From an uncultured Paraprevotella sp. (lineage in GTDB: Bacteria > Bacteroidota > Bacteroidia > Bacteroidales > Bacteroidaceae): a DNA stretch of 64,000 nt. The notes below the pieces were generated by a model. It ran no database searches, was not told the DNA's origin, and worked only from the letters and a program-made list of their open reading frames with translations. A program made the translations under genes and the position numbers. The DNA is taken from NCBI GenBank assembly GCA_944321565.1, contig CALULT010000007.1, forward strand, positions 1-64,000, in the 5' to 3' direction. Shown here piece by piece: positions 17,022 to 26,000 of this stretch (the stretch's first letter is position 1; the number at the start of each line of letters is the position of its first letter).

Positions 17022-17029
17022 TAACTTTG
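17022..17029 (+). promoter_or_regulatory. -7 element TAACTTTG for the GH127 gene
   Basis: TAACTTTG lies 33 bp before the start at 17062. No convincing -33 box at normal spacing was seen. Confidence 0.55.
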
Positions 17030-17061
17030 CAACGCTAATATATTAAAGAACAGTATTTATC

Positions 17062-19440
17062 ATGAAAACAAAATTCTTTTTGTTCACATTCCTGTTTTTG
17101 GGCGGAAGTTTTTCCGTGGTTCCTGCCCAAGGGAAAAGCGAGGTGAAGGAATTTCCGCTGGAGGAAGTGCACCTGCTTGACGGCCCTTTCAAACACGCCT
17201 GCGACTTGGACATCCAAGTCCTGCTGCAGTATGACACCGACCGCCTGTTGGCACCGTTCTTCAAGGAAGCGGGACTGCCACTGAAAGCGGAACTTTTCCC
17301 CAACTGGGCCGGGCTGGACGGGCATGTGGCCGGACACTACCTCAGCGCACTCGCCATGGCCTACGCTTCCACGGGGAACACCGTATGCAAGGAACGGGCC
17401 GACTATATCGTGAACGAACTGAAGATTTGCCAAGACAAGAATGGCGACGGATACTTGGGCGGACATCCCGACTGTAAGGTTATTTGGGACGAGGTGAAAG
17501 CCGGAAACGGACGGGCAGTGAGCAAACGTTGGTCTCCATGGTACAACCTGCACAAAATGTACGCGGGATTGCGCGATGCTTATCTTTATACCGGCAATGA
17601 AACTGCCCGCCAAATGTTCCTCAAGTTTTGCGATTGGGGGATAGACATCATCACTCCGCTGGATGACAAACAAATGGAAGCTATGCTCGACACGGAATAT
17701 GGCGGCATGAACGAAGTGTATGTGGACGCTTATGAAATGACGGGCGACAAGAAATACCTGGATGCCGCACGGCGGTTCACCCACCATCGGCTGTTCGACA
17801 GCATGGCCAAACGAGTGGACCACCTCGACAACATGCATGCCAACACGCAAGTGCCCAAGTTTGTGGGGTTCCAGCGTGTGGCTGAGGTGACTGACGACTC
17901 TACCTATTTCACCGCAGCCGACTTCTTTTGGGAGACAGTGTCACAAAACCGCTCGCTCTCTTTTGGTGGAAACAGCCGCAGGGAACATTTCCCTTCGGCC
18001 GACCACTGCATTGAATATGCCGAGGATCGCGAAGGCCCGGAATCGTGCAACACTTATAATATGTTGAAATTGGCCGAAGGCTTATTCCGCATGAATCCAC
18101 AGGCCAAATATGCCGACTTCTATGAACGCGCGCTTTTCAACCATATCCTTTCCACCCAACATCCGGAACACGGCGGGTTCGTATATTTCACCCCGGCCCG
18201 CCCGCGACACTACCGCGTATATTCCGCTCCCAACCAGGGTATGTGGTGTTGCGTAGGTACCGGCATGGAGAATCACGTGAAATACGGGAAGTTTATTTAT
18301 AGTCATACGGACAAGGATTTGTACGTCAACCTCTTTATTGCATCCGAATTGGATTGGGAAGAACGGAAGATGACCGTGAAGCAGGAAACCGAGTTCCCCA
18401 ACGAGGAAAGCACCCGGCTGACGTTCTCGCTCAAAAAATCATCGAAGTTCGCCCTGCACCTGCGTTATCCGTCATGGGTGGCCGAAGGACAGCTCACAGT
18501 GAAGGTCAACGGGAAGGATTATCCGGTCAATGCACAGCCATCGTCCTACTTCACCATCGAACGCAAATGGAAGGACGGCGACGTGGTGGAGATGCACATG
18601 CCTATGCATGTCTCTATCGAAAACATTCCGAATGTGGCAGACTACACATCTGTGCTCTATGGCCCCATCGTGTTGGCTGCCCGTGCGGGTACTGAAGATT
18701 TGCGCGGATTGGTGGCCGGCGACAGCCGTTGGGGGCATATTGCCAGTGGCAAGTTGCTTCCGCTTAGCGATGCCCCGGCAATGATTGGCACAGCCGAAGA
18801 AGTCCAAACCAAATTGGAACATCTACAACCCGTGGAAGGCAAGCCGCTGCACTTCACCTGTGCCGGCCTGTTCCAGCCCGAGAAGTATGACAATTTGGTG
18901 CTTGAACCTTTCTTCGGCATCCATGATTGCCGTTACACGCTGTATTTCCACCGCCTGACTGCATCGGAATATCAGGACGAACAAGCCGAACTGGCTCGTC
19001 AGGAACAAGAAAAGTTGGAAATAGACCGCCGCACCGTGGACCGTGTGAAGCCAGGTGAACAACAGCCGGAAACCGACCACCAAATGCAGTCGGCCTCCGC
19101 ATCGCAGGGTTACCACTTGGACGAAAGCTGGCGTGATGCAGACAATGGCGGATACTTCAGCTATAAACTTGCCACTGGTGGTGAAAAGACACTGACGCTT
19201 CGCGTACGCTATTGGGGCGAGGAATCGGGTCGGCGGAAGTTCGACATCTTGGCCGACGGACAGAAAATCGGCACTGAAGATTTCACCCAAGGTCCGAAAA
19301 CACGGGCATTCGTGGAAAAGGAATATGCCATTCCTGCCACATTGCTCGAAGGGAAGAGCACGGTGGAAATCCGGTTCCAGCCACAAGACGGTTGCCGGAC
19401 GGGACGTGTGTTCCATGTGGCTTTGCTGAAAGCCAAGTAG
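17062..19440 (+). CDS. GH127 family glycosidase (putative beta-L-arabinofuranosidase), secreted
   Basis: A 792-residue protein with a cleavable signal peptide (ends near VVPAQG). The catalytic (alpha/alpha)6 domain spans about 35-480: E327-x-C329 in EGPESCNTYNM and the Cys pair C396-C397 in MWCCVGTGMENH match the zinc-bound Glu/Cys and nucleophile Cys of the characterised GH127 enzyme HypBA1. A beta-rich region follows (about 420-640) and a C-terminal lectin-like domain (about 670-792, ending RVFHVALLKAK). It removes beta-L-arabinofuranosyl residues in known relatives. No SusC/SusD or other glycosidase gene is adjacent, so this is an orphan and not part of a visible polysaccharide locus. Confidence 0.9.
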   Translation: MKTKFFLFTFLFLGGSFSVVPAQGKSEVKEFPLEEVHLLDGPFKHACDLDIQVLLQYDTDRLLAPFFKEAGLPLKAELFPNWAGLDGHVAGHYLSALAMAYASTGNTVCKERADYIVNELKICQDKNGDGYLGGHPDCKVIWDEVKAGNGRAVSKRWSPWYNLHKMYAGLRDAYLYTGNETARQMFLKFCDWGIDIITPLDDKQMEAMLDTEYGGMNEVYVDAYEMTGDKKYLDAARRFTHHRLFDSMAKRVDHLDNMHANTQVPKFVGFQRVAEVTDDSTYFTAADFFWETVSQNRSLSFGGNSRREHFPSADHCIEYAEDREGPESCNTYNMLKLAEGLFRMNPQAKYADFYERALFNHILSTQHPEHGGFVYFTPARPRHYRVYSAPNQGMWCCVGTGMENHVKYGKFIYSHTDKDLYVNLFIASELDWEERKMTVKQETEFPNEESTRLTFSLKKSSKFALHLRYPSWVAEGQLTVKVNGKDYPVNAQPSSYFTIERKWKDGDVVEMHMPMHVSIENIPNVADYTSVLYGPIVLAARAGTEDLRGLVAGDSRWGHIASGKLLPLSDAPAMIGTAEEVQTKLEHLQPVEGKPLHFTCAGLFQPEKYDNLVLEPFFGIHDCRYTLYFHRLTASEYQDEQAELARQEQEKLEIDRRTVDRVKPGEQQPETDHQMQSASASQGYHLDESWRDADNGGYFSYKLATGGEKTLTLRVRYWGEESGRRKFDILADGQKIGTEDFTQGPKTRAFVEKEYAIPATLLEGKSTVEIRFQPQDGCRTGRVFHVALLKAK

Positions 19441-19486
19441 GCTAATTAGGCCTTGGCTAATTATTCCATTTACTCCAGTTAGTTGT

Positions 19487-19517
19487 GAAAGCCTCGCGTG
19501 AAGCGAGGCTTTCTTTT
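19487..19517 (+). terminator. Terminator after GH127
   Basis: GAAAGCCTCGC (19487-19497) pairs with GCGAGGCTTTC (19503-19513) and is followed by TTTT. This is a compact rho-independent terminator. Confidence 0.85.
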
Positions 19518-19647
19518 AAGAAAAACTTCAGCTTGATTGATTGTATGGCGCAATTTATATGGATTTGCAGTTAATAACGTTAAAAAGAAGAATCGTTTTT
19601 TCTTCATGCAGAAAGAATCCTCGTTTCTGATACGTATATTTGCTGCC

Positions 19648-21192
19648 ATGAAAAAGTTAACGATTTGGATTGTCAGCGTGATTATCGGCGTCTCTTTCTT
19701 GGGGTTGCTGATGTTGCAGATGCATTATATCGAACAGATGGTGAAGATGCGGAAGGAGCAGTTCGACGAGTCGGTCATCCGCAGCTTGAACCAGGCTTCA
19801 CGTAATTTGGAGCAAAACGAGACGTTCCGTTACCTGGAGCGTTTCACGCGTGAAAATCCCAATGGCATTTCGGATTCTCTGCCTAAACTTTACATTGGCG
19901 GGGCACATAATTTCGAGGCGGAACGTCTCCTGCCCGACACGGTAGGCCGGATTCACTCAGGTTTCGAGCTGAAGACCATTGTGAAACATCCTTCGACAAT
20001 GCCAAAGGTGTTGCGAGTGGAGGGGGGTAACCGCATAGACGAGGCGTCGCGCACATTCAGGGAATACATTAAGAATGCCTACGTGTATCACAAGGGTTTG
20101 CTCGACGAGGTGATTTATAGTATCCTCTATACGGCCAGCGAGAAACCGTTGGAGGAACGGATTAATTTCCGACTTTTGGATCAAGACATCCGGAATGCAT
20201 TGGAGAATAACGGCATCAGCATTCCCTATCACTTCACCGTCTCGACCAACGACGGGCGTGAGGTGTACCGCTGTCCGGACTTCGAGGAGAAGGGGAAGGA
20301 TTATTCCTATTCCCAGGTGTTGTTCCGCAATGACCCGGCGGGAAAGATGGGCATCGTGCGCATCCATTTTCCGGATATGAACGAATATTTGCTGGAGACG
20401 GCACGGATGATGATTCCCGCCTTGGCGTTCACGATTATCTTGTTTGTGACGTTCGTATATACCATTTACGTGATTTTCCGTCAAAAGAAAGTGACGGAGA
20501 TGAAAAACGACTTCATCAACAACATGACGCATGAGTTCAAGACGCCAATCTCCTCTATTTCGTTGGCGGCTCAGATGCTGGGCGACCAATCAATAAAGAA
20601 GAGCGAGGCGATGTATGAAAGCCTTTCGCGCGTCATCAACGATGAGACGAAGCGGTTGCGTTTCCAGGTGGAAAAGGTGTTGCAGATGTCGTTGTACGAA
20701 CGCGACAACATCGCGTTTAAGCTGAAGGAAATCGATGCACACGAACTGCTGGCCGGGGTGGTCAAGACCTTTACGCTCAAGGTGTCGCAGAGCGGTGGCT
20801 CCATCTCCACGGACTTCAAGGCGGAAGAGCCGGAGATTTACGTGGACGAAATGCACTTCACCAATGTCATCTTCAACCTGATGGACAATGCGGTCAAGTA
20901 TAAACGGGATGACGTGGAACTGCATCTGACATTGCGGACGTGGAACACAGGTGAGAAACTGAACATCGCGGTGGAGGACAACGGTATCGGCATTCAGAAA
21001 GAAGACCTGAAGCGCATTTTCGAAAAGTTCTACCGTGTGCACACGGGCAACAAGCACGACGTGAAGGGATTCGGCTTGGGGCTGGCCTACGTGAAGAAAA
21101 TCGTGAACCTGCAGCACGGGACGATTCGTGCCGAGAGCGAGTACGGACATGGGACGAAATTCATTATCACATTACCAATTATAAAAAAGTAA
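19648..21192 (+). CDS. rprX: Sensor histidine kinase RprX
   Basis: A 514-residue membrane kinase starting MKKLTIWIVSVIIGV. A first helix (4-26) and a second near 255-280 bracket a periplasmic sensor of about 230 residues. The H-box MTHEFKTPISS has His295, followed by the N-box NLMDNAVKY, G1 DNGIGI and G2 GFGLGLAYV. It closely resembles RprX of Bacteroides fragilis, partner of RprY. A longer frame opens at 19537, but its extra 37 residues are not membrane- or signal-like. A TATATTTG at 19635-19642 is too close to serve the inner ATG unless the mRNA is nearly leaderless, so the start keeps some doubt. Confidence 0.88.
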   Translation: MKKLTIWIVSVIIGVSFLGLLMLQMHYIEQMVKMRKEQFDESVIRSLNQASRNLEQNETFRYLERFTRENPNGISDSLPKLYIGGAHNFEAERLLPDTVGRIHSGFELKTIVKHPSTMPKVLRVEGGNRIDEASRTFREYIKNAYVYHKGLLDEVIYSILYTASEKPLEERINFRLLDQDIRNALENNGISIPYHFTVSTNDGREVYRCPDFEEKGKDYSYSQVLFRNDPAGKMGIVRIHFPDMNEYLLETARMMIPALAFTIILFVTFVYTIYVIFRQKKVTEMKNDFINNMTHEFKTPISSISLAAQMLGDQSIKKSEAMYESLSRVINDETKRLRFQVEKVLQMSLYERDNIAFKLKEIDAHELLAGVVKTFTLKVSQSGGSISTDFKAEEPEIYVDEMHFTNVIFNLMDNAVKYKRDDVELHLTLRTWNTGEKLNIAVEDNGIGIQKEDLKRIFEKFYRVHTGNKHDVKGFGLGLAYVKKIVNLQHGTIRAESEYGHGTKFIITLPIIKK

Positions 21193-21196
21193 GATT

Positions 21197-21898
21197 ATGG
21201 AAGAGAAGTTGCATATATTGCTATGCGAGGACGATGAGAGCCTGGGCATGCTGCTCAGGGAGTATTTACAGGCCAAAGGTTACGATGCCGAACTGTTTCC
21301 CGATGGGGATGCCGGTTACAAGGCTTTCCTGAAGAACCGTTACGACCTCTGTGTGCTGGACGTGATGATGCCCAAGAAGGATGGTTTCCAGTTGGCACAG
21401 GAAATCCGGCAGGTCAATTCGGAAATACCCATCATTTTCCTGACGGCCAAGAACCTGAAGGAAGATATCTTCGACGGTTTCAAAATCGGTGCTGACGACT
21501 ACATCACCAAACCCTTCTCAATGGAGGAACTGGTGTTCCGTATGGAAGCCATCCTGCGCCGTGTGAGAGGAAAGAAAGTGAAGGAGACCAACATGTACAA
21601 ATTGGGCAAGTTTACTTTCGATACGCAACGCCAAATCCTGGCCATCGGCGACAAGCAGACCAAGCTGACCACGAAGGAAAGCGAGTTGCTTTCGTTGCTC
21701 TGTGCACACGCCAACGATGTGTTGCAACGTGAATTGGCCCTGAAGACGATCTGGATTGACGACAACTATTTCAACGCCCGCAGCATGGACGTGTATATCA
21801 CGAAGCTGCGCAAGCACCTGAAGGATGACCCGGACATTGAAATCAATAATGTGCATGGAAAAGGCTATCGCCTGATTGTGCCCAATGAGGAGGATTGA
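21197..21898 (+). CDS. rprY: Response regulator RprY
   Basis: A 233-residue OmpR-type regulator. The receiver domain has acidic pocket E11-D12-D13, phosphoacceptor Asp55 in CVLDVMMPKKDG, and Lys in the YITKPFSMEEL end. The winged-helix DNA-binding domain ends KTIWIDDNYFNARSMDVYIT then LRKHL and VHGKGYRLIVP. It starts 4 nt after rprX and must be co-transcribed. RprXY is known in Bacteroides for envelope and tetracycline-linked responses and for metabolic gene control. A terminator follows. Confidence 0.93.
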   Translation: MEEKLHILLCEDDESLGMLLREYLQAKGYDAELFPDGDAGYKAFLKNRYDLCVLDVMMPKKDGFQLAQEIRQVNSEIPIIFLTAKNLKEDIFDGFKIGADDYITKPFSMEELVFRMEAILRRVRGKKVKETNMYKLGKFTFDTQRQILAIGDKQTKLTTKESELLSLLCAHANDVLQRELALKTIWIDDNYFNARSMDVYITKLRKHLKDDPDIEINNVHGKGYRLIVPNEED

Positions 21899-21932
21899 CC
21901 GGATAGGGCAGAGGTCAATAGCCCCCTAAAAG

Positions 21933-21974
21933 AAAAGAATCCCCGAGGTCTGTGGGCCGCGGGGATTCTTTTTG
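21933..21974 (+). terminator. Terminator after rprY
   Basis: AAAAGAATCCCCG (21933-21945) pairs perfectly with CGGGGATTCTTTT (21960-21972) and then T. The A-run and T-run make it usable in both directions, so it may also serve the small leftward gene that ends at 21985. Confidence 0.9.
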
Positions 21975-21984
21975 ATGAGTCTGT

Positions 21985-22161
21985 TTAGTTTTGGATTTTT
22001 TTATTCATGATGATGTGCACCACAATGCCTGCTACCACAAGCAGCAATGCCGTGCCGTCCACCCAGTTGTAGTCCACCCATCCCAAGAAGTGGCTCAATA
22101 CCAAAACTATCGTTCCCAATACAATCAGGAGTATTCCCAAGTTCTTCAAAAAATTATCCAT
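21985..22161 (-). CDS. 58-residue two-helix membrane protein
   Basis: A 58-codon leftward frame from ATG at 22161: basic N-terminus (MDNFLKNLG), two hydrophobic helices (about 8-25 and 37-53) separated by a WVDYNWVDG loop, then NKKIQN. The composition and the conserved-looking loop are like small DUF membrane proteins of Bacteroidales. It shares the bidirectional hairpin at 21933-21974. It is close in size and layout to real small membrane genes, and rests on frame and membrane pattern only. Confidence 0.65.
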   Translation of the reverse strand: MDNFLKNLGILLIVLGTIVLVLSHFLGWVDYNWVDGTALLLVVAGIVVHIIMNKKIQN

Positions 22162-22289
22162 TTGTATATGCCTTTTTTATGTTTTCCTCAATTCGCGCTA
22201 CAAATTAAAGCATAATTCTTTAAACGCGGAAACTTTTCGCAGAAAAAAAACGGCATAGGGGGCATTTTCGTCGTTTTGAAAACAGTTTC

Positions 22290-22736
22290 TTAATCTTTCG
22301 TGTTCGTGAAAACTTTCCTCAGCACTTCTTGGCTGATGCTCAATTCCTCTATCGTCAGCCCTTGAAGAGCCTCTTTCAGAGTCTTGTTGGCTACGAATCT
22401 CGACATTTCTTCCAAGTCGCGTCCCCGTTTGGTCAGGTGAATCAGATTGGTGCGCCGGTCCACCTTGTTGGCAATCCGCACTACGAGGTTCAACCGCTCC
22501 ATGTTGTCAATGAGCCGCGTCATGCTGGGCTTGTCTTTGAACGTGGCATTGCAGAGTTCCTGCTGGGTGACCCCGTCTTTTTCCCATAGATAGAGCAACA
22601 CCGTCCATTGTTCAGGGGTGATGTCGATGTTGTATTGCCGGAAATTACGGTACAGCTTGCGGTTGATGGCGGCGGAGACCTTGCCGTTCAGGATGGCAAA
22701 AATGAGCCTGATGTCGAAATTGAACTGTTCCCCCAT
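22290..22736 (-). CDS. MarR-family transcriptional regulator
   Basis: A 148-residue winged-helix protein. ITPEQWTVLLYLWEKDGVTQ leads into the recognition helix region (CNATFKDKPSMTRLIDNMER), and the wing reads KVDRRTNLIHLTKRG, all classic MarR. It should bind DNA as a dimer and respond to small phenolic or oxidising ligands. The target is not evident: the rprXY terminator and a small membrane gene are downstream, and the divergent rpsF operon is upstream. The stop codon sits inside a 12-nt copy of a motif (AAAACAGTTTCT) shared with the element at 53470-53663. Confidence 0.88.
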   Translation of the reverse strand: MGEQFNFDIRLIFAILNGKVSAAINRKLYRNFRQYNIDITPEQWTVLLYLWEKDGVTQQELCNATFKDKPSMTRLIDNMERLNLVVRIANKVDRRTNLIHLTKRGRDLEEMSRFVANKTLKEALQGLTIEELSISQEVLRKVFTNTKD

Positions 22737-22883
22737 GTCTTGTTTATGTTTTCAAGGTTACAAAGTTAGGATATTTATGACAGAAGCGGGCGGGATTGCC
22801 TGATTATTTTTGTTAAAAAACGCCTTGCAGGCCATGTGGGGAAGAAAAAAACAGTCCTGAAAGGGAATTGCTTGCCGAAAAAC

Positions 22884-22914
22884 TTGCAGGTTCGGCCGAA
22901 AAAGCGTAATTTTG
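22884..22914 (+). promoter_or_regulatory. Promoter of rpsF-rpsR-rplI
   Basis: TTG (22884-22886) and TAATTTTG (22907-22914) are 20 bp apart. The leader to the rpsF start is about 38 nt. Confidence 0.7.
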
Positions 22915-22959
22915 CACCGCATTTTGCAAAAACAGTATTAATTATTTATTTAACGGATT

Positions 22960-23304
22960 ATGAATCAATACGAAACCGTTTTCATTTTAACTCCCGTTTT
23001 GTCTGATGACCAGATGAAGGAAGCGGTCAGCAAGTTCCGTAAAATCCTCACCGACAACGGTGCTGAGATTATCAATGAAGAGAACTGGGGCCTGAAAAAG
23101 CTGGCTTACGCCATTGAGAAGAAGTCCACGGGTTTTTATATCCTCATGGAGTTCAAGGCTCAGCCGGAAGTGATTAAAACCTTGGAAGTGAATTTCCGCC
23201 GCGATGAGAAAGTGCTTCGATTCTTGACTGTCAAGATGGAGAAGTATGCAGCAGAATACGCTGAGAAGAGAAGAAACAACAAAGTTAAAAAGGAGGAAAA
23301 ATAA
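22960..23304 (+). CDS. rpsF: Ribosomal protein bS6
   Basis: A 114-residue protein beginning [20 protein letters not shown] with the bS6 core [18 protein letters not shown]. It binds the 16S rRNA central domain together with bS18, whose gene starts 2 nt after its stop. Its acidic/basic tail (KVKKEEK) is encoded by a stretch that contains AGGAGG at 23291-23296, placed 10 nt before the rpsR start. Its own start has no Shine-Dalgarno site. Confidence 0.97.
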   Translation: MNQYETVFILTPVLSDDQMKEAVSKFRKILTDNGAEIINEENWGLKKLAYAIEKKSTGFYILMEFKAQPEVIKTLEVNFRRDEKVLRFLTVKMEKYAAEYAEKRRNNKVKKEEK

Positions 23305-23306
23305 TT

Positions 23307-23573
23307 ATGGCACAGCAATCTGAAATCAGATATTTGACTCCGCCCACTGTGGACGTGAAGAGAAAGAAATACTGCCGTTTCAAGAAGAGCGGTATCAAGT
23401 ATATCGATTACAAGGATCCTGAATTCTTGAAGAAGTTCTTGAACGAACAGGGAAAAATCCTGCCCCGCCGCATCACCGGCACTTCCATGAAGTACCAGCG
23501 CCGTGTGGCGCAGGCCGTGAAGCGCGCTCGCCATTTGGCTCTTCTTCCGTTTGTAACCGATTTGATGAAATAA
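23307..23573 (+). CDS. rpsR: Ribosomal protein bS18
   Basis: An 88-residue protein with the bS18 core [20 protein letters not shown] and the [23 protein letters not shown]-binding helix. The first 20 residues are a Bacteroidetes-type extension. In flavobacteria bS21, bS18 and bS6 together sequester the anti-Shine-Dalgarno tail of 16S rRNA, so the AGGAGG 10 nt before this start (23291-23296) is notable as a possible autoregulatory site. It is co-transcribed with rpsF and rplI. Confidence 0.97.
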   Translation: MAQQSEIRYLTPPTVDVKRKKYCRFKKSGIKYIDYKDPEFLKKFLNEQGKILPRRITGTSMKYQRRVAQAVKRARHLALLPFVTDLMK

Positions 23574-23595
23574 TAAATAAGGAGGAGTAAAGCGT

Positions 23596-24042
23596 ATGGA
23601 GATTATATTGAAAGAAGATGTCATGGGCTTGGGTTACAAGAATGATATCGTGACGGTGAAGAACGGCTATGGCCGCAACTACCTTATTCCTACCGGAAAG
23701 GCTGTCCTCGCTTCTGTGTCGGCCAAGAAAATGCTGGCTGAAGAATTGAAGCAGCGTGCACACAAATTGGAAAAAATCAAGAATGACGCTTTGGCTTTGG
23801 CCGAGAAATTGGGTGCTGTCTCTTTGACGATTCCTACGAAGGTGAGTGCTACGGGCGTAATTTATGGCTCTGTGAACAGCTTGCAGATTGCTGACGAGCT
23901 GAAGAAACTGGGTTATGACATCGACCGTAAAATCATTGACGTGAAGGATGTGAAAGAAGTCGGTTCATATAAGGCTGTGGTCAAGTTGCACAAGGAAGTT
24001 TCCGTGGAAGTGCCTTTCGAGGTCGTTGCAGAGGAAGCTTGA
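23596..24042 (+). CDS. rplI: Ribosomal protein bL9
   Basis: A 148-residue protein. The N-terminal domain MEIILKEDVMGLGYKNDIVT with GYGRNYLIPTGKA is the bL9 rRNA-binding signature, followed by the long connecting helix and a C-terminal domain (about 80-148). An AGGAGG (23580-23585) stands 10 nt before the start, in non-coding sequence, again unlike most genes in this window. It ends the operon before a hairpin terminator. Confidence 0.97.
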   Translation: MEIILKEDVMGLGYKNDIVTVKNGYGRNYLIPTGKAVLASVSAKKMLAEELKQRAHKLEKIKNDALALAEKLGAVSLTIPTKVSATGVIYGSVNSLQIADELKKLGYDIDRKIIDVKDVKEVGSYKAVVKLHKEVSVEVPFEVVAEEA

Positions 24043-24079
24043 TGTAAGGTGACTTTTTAAGGTCTGTTTAATATATGAG

Positions 24080-24109
24080 GAGGTGTCCCTGCGGGATGCC
24101 TCTTTTTTT
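24080..24109 (+). terminator. Terminator of the rpsF operon
   Basis: GAGGTGTCCC (24080-24089) pairs with GGGATGCCTC (24093-24102), with two wobble pairs, followed by seven Ts. Confidence 0.85.
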
Positions 24110-24132
24110 AGTGTGTGACGTGAGGGTCAGAT

Positions 24133-24162
24133 AAAAAAAAGAGTCATACTCACGTATGACTC
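24133..24162 (-). terminator. Terminator of the small lipoprotein gene
   Basis: GAGTCATAC (24141-24149) pairs with GTATGACTC (24154-24162). Read leftward the hairpin runs into eight Ts (the A-run at 24133-24140). Confidence 0.85.
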
Positions 24163-24189
24163 CTGTCTCTTTAGTTCGTTTCCGATTGA

Positions 24190-24393
24190 TTATTCAGCAA
24201 CCGGAGCAGTTGCGCTGTCAGCTACTGCGCTGTCAGCAACGGCGCTGTCTGCAACAACAGAATCAACTTCGATAACTTCTTCTTCCATAACTACGCTGTC
24301 TTCAGCTGCAGTTTCAGCCTGAGAAGTTTTGTTGCCGCAAGAAGCGAACGAAATAGCTGCGAAAGCTACGAACATAAATGCTAACTTTTTCAT
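24190..24393 (-). CDS. Small repetitive lipoprotein
   Basis: A 67-residue lipoprotein: signal helix MKKLAFMFVAFAAISFASC with Cys19 as the likely lipidated residue. The rest is acidic and repetitive, with VEEEVIEVDS-like text and then three near-identical VADSA units. The repeat is also visible in the DNA as CTGTCAGCAACGGCG-type 15-bp repeats. Small Ala/Glu/Ser-rich lipoproteins of this kind are common in Bacteroidales, and none has a known function to my knowledge. It stands alone with its own terminator. Confidence 0.8.
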   Translation of the reverse strand: MKKLAFMFVAFAAISFASCGNKTSQAETAAEDSVVMEEEVIEVDSVVADSAVADSAVADSATAPVAE

Positions 24394-24595
24394 TTTTTCT
24401 GCTTTTTAAATCTGTAAAACAATCAATTGCTTATTAAAACAGTGCAAAGGTATATACTTTTTTGATACGTTGTACACTTTACCCTTATTTTTTTGCAGAT
24501 ATTTTTCTTTGTTTCGTTTAAACATCAAAGAATCAAATAATTATATTATTGTTAATTTTTTGATTTCTCTTCTGCTCCCGTTCCATGGATTTGTG

Positions 24596-24603
24596 TAACT
24601 TTG
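24596..24603 (+). promoter_or_regulatory. -7 element TAACTTTG for mtaB
   Basis: TAACTTTG lies 20 bp before the ATG at 24624 and downstream of an in-frame ATG at 24585, so it fixes the inner start. Confidence 0.65.
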
Positions 24604-24623
24604 TAGTCGTAATAGAGAATTGC

Positions 24624-25997
24624 ATGGAGAGAATACTTGCCGGGACGAAGGAAGTCCCTGTGTTTGAAGGGAAAAAGGCGGCTTATTTCACGTTGGGCTG
24701 CAAATTGAATTTTGCCGAGACGTCCACCATCGGCCGTTTGTTGGAACAGGCCGGGGTGAGAACTGCACGACAAGGGGAATGTGCGGACATCTGCGTGGTG
24801 AACACGTGTTCTGTCACCGAGGTGGCCGACCATAAGTGCCGGCAGGCCATTCACAAGCTGGTGAAGGCGCATCCGGGGGCTTTCGTGGTGGTGACGGGTT
24901 GTTACGCTCAACTCAAACCCGAGACGGTGGCGGCCATTGAAGGGGTTGACTTGGTGTTGGGAGCAGAACAAAAGGGTGATATCCTGCGTTATTTGGAGGA
25001 GCGTTTGCCCTCCTCGTCCTGCGAACGCCATGCGGGAAGCGCGCTTCATGAGTACCACACTGTGCCGATGAAAGAAGTGCGTACGTTCATGCCGTCTTGT
25101 TCTTGTGGCGAACGGACACGCTATTTCCTAAAGGTGCAGGATGGGTGCGACTACTTTTGCACCTATTGCACGATTCCATACGCCCGGGGGCGAAGCCGCA
25201 ACGGCAGCATCGCGTCATTGGTGGCGCAAGCACGGCAGGCCGCAGCCGAAGGCGGACGCGAGATTGTGCTGACCGGCGTGAACACAGGAGATTTCGGAAA
25301 AACCACGGGCGAGCACTTCCTGGATTTGCTGAAGGCGCTTGACGAGGTGGAGGGCATAACCCGCTACCGGATTTCTTCCATTGAACCGAACCTGCTGACC
25401 GACGAGATTTTGGAGTTTTGTGCGGCTTCACGCGCCTTTATGCCTCATTTCCATATTCCCCTGCAGAGCGGAAGCGATGAAGTGCTCCGCCTGATGCACC
25501 GCCGTTACACGACCGGTTTCTTTGCCGACAAGGTGAGGAGGGTGAAGGAACTGATGCCCGATGCTTTCATCGGTGTGGACGTGATGGTGGGGATGCGCGG
25601 CGAGACGCCGGCACGTTTCGATGAAGCATACGGTTTCATCCGTTCGTTAGACGTCAGCCAGTTGCATGTGTTCAGCTATTCCGAGCGTCCCGGCACGGCG
25701 GCATTGAGAATAGAGCCGGCCGTCGCTCCGGAAGAGAAACACCGGCGCAGCCAGCTCCTGCTGGAACTTTCGGCGCAGAAGTGGGAGGCTTTCTACCGCC
25801 GCCACATCGGCCAAGAGGCGGAGGTGTTGCTCGAAAAAGCGAAAACCGGAGGCGTGATGCATGGTTTCACGCCCAATTACATCCGGGTGGAGATGTCGGC
25901 CGAAGGGCAATGGGACAACCACTTGGTGAAAGTGAAGTTAGGGGATTTTAATGCGGACGGTTCCGCGCTGTGCGCCGTGCCGGCAGGAGGAGAATAG
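24624..25997 (+). CDS. mtaB: tRNA t6A37 methylthiotransferase MtaB
   Basis: A 457-residue radical-SAM enzyme. The N-terminal MTTase domain has the three cluster cysteines C26 (TLGCKLN), C62 (VNTCSVT) and C93 (TGCYAQ). The radical-SAM cluster is C175-x3-C179-x2-C182 (CDYFCTYCTIPYARG). A C-terminal TRAM-like region follows. TLGCKLN and the overall length point to MtaB, which adds methylthio to t6A37 of tRNAs, and not to MiaB or RimO. It is followed 3 nt later by a glycosyltransferase, probably co-transcribed. Confidence 0.92.
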   Translation: MERILAGTKEVPVFEGKKAAYFTLGCKLNFAETSTIGRLLEQAGVRTARQGECADICVVNTCSVTEVADHKCRQAIHKLVKAHPGAFVVVTGCYAQLKPETVAAIEGVDLVLGAEQKGDILRYLEERLPSSSCERHAGSALHEYHTVPMKEVRTFMPSCSCGERTRYFLKVQDGCDYFCTYCTIPYARGRSRNGSIASLVAQARQAAAEGGREIVLTGVNTGDFGKTTGEHFLDLLKALDEVEGITRYRISSIEPNLLTDEILEFCAASRAFMPHFHIPLQSGSDEVLRLMHRRYTTGFFADKVRRVKELMPDAFIGVDVMVGMRGETPARFDEAYGFIRSLDVSQLHVFSYSERPGTAALRIEPAVAPEEKHRRSQLLLELSAQKWEAFYRRHIGQEAEVLLEKAKTGGVMHGFTPNYIRVEMSAEGQWDNHLVKVKLGDFNADGSALCAVPAGGE

Positions 25998-26000
25998 GAA

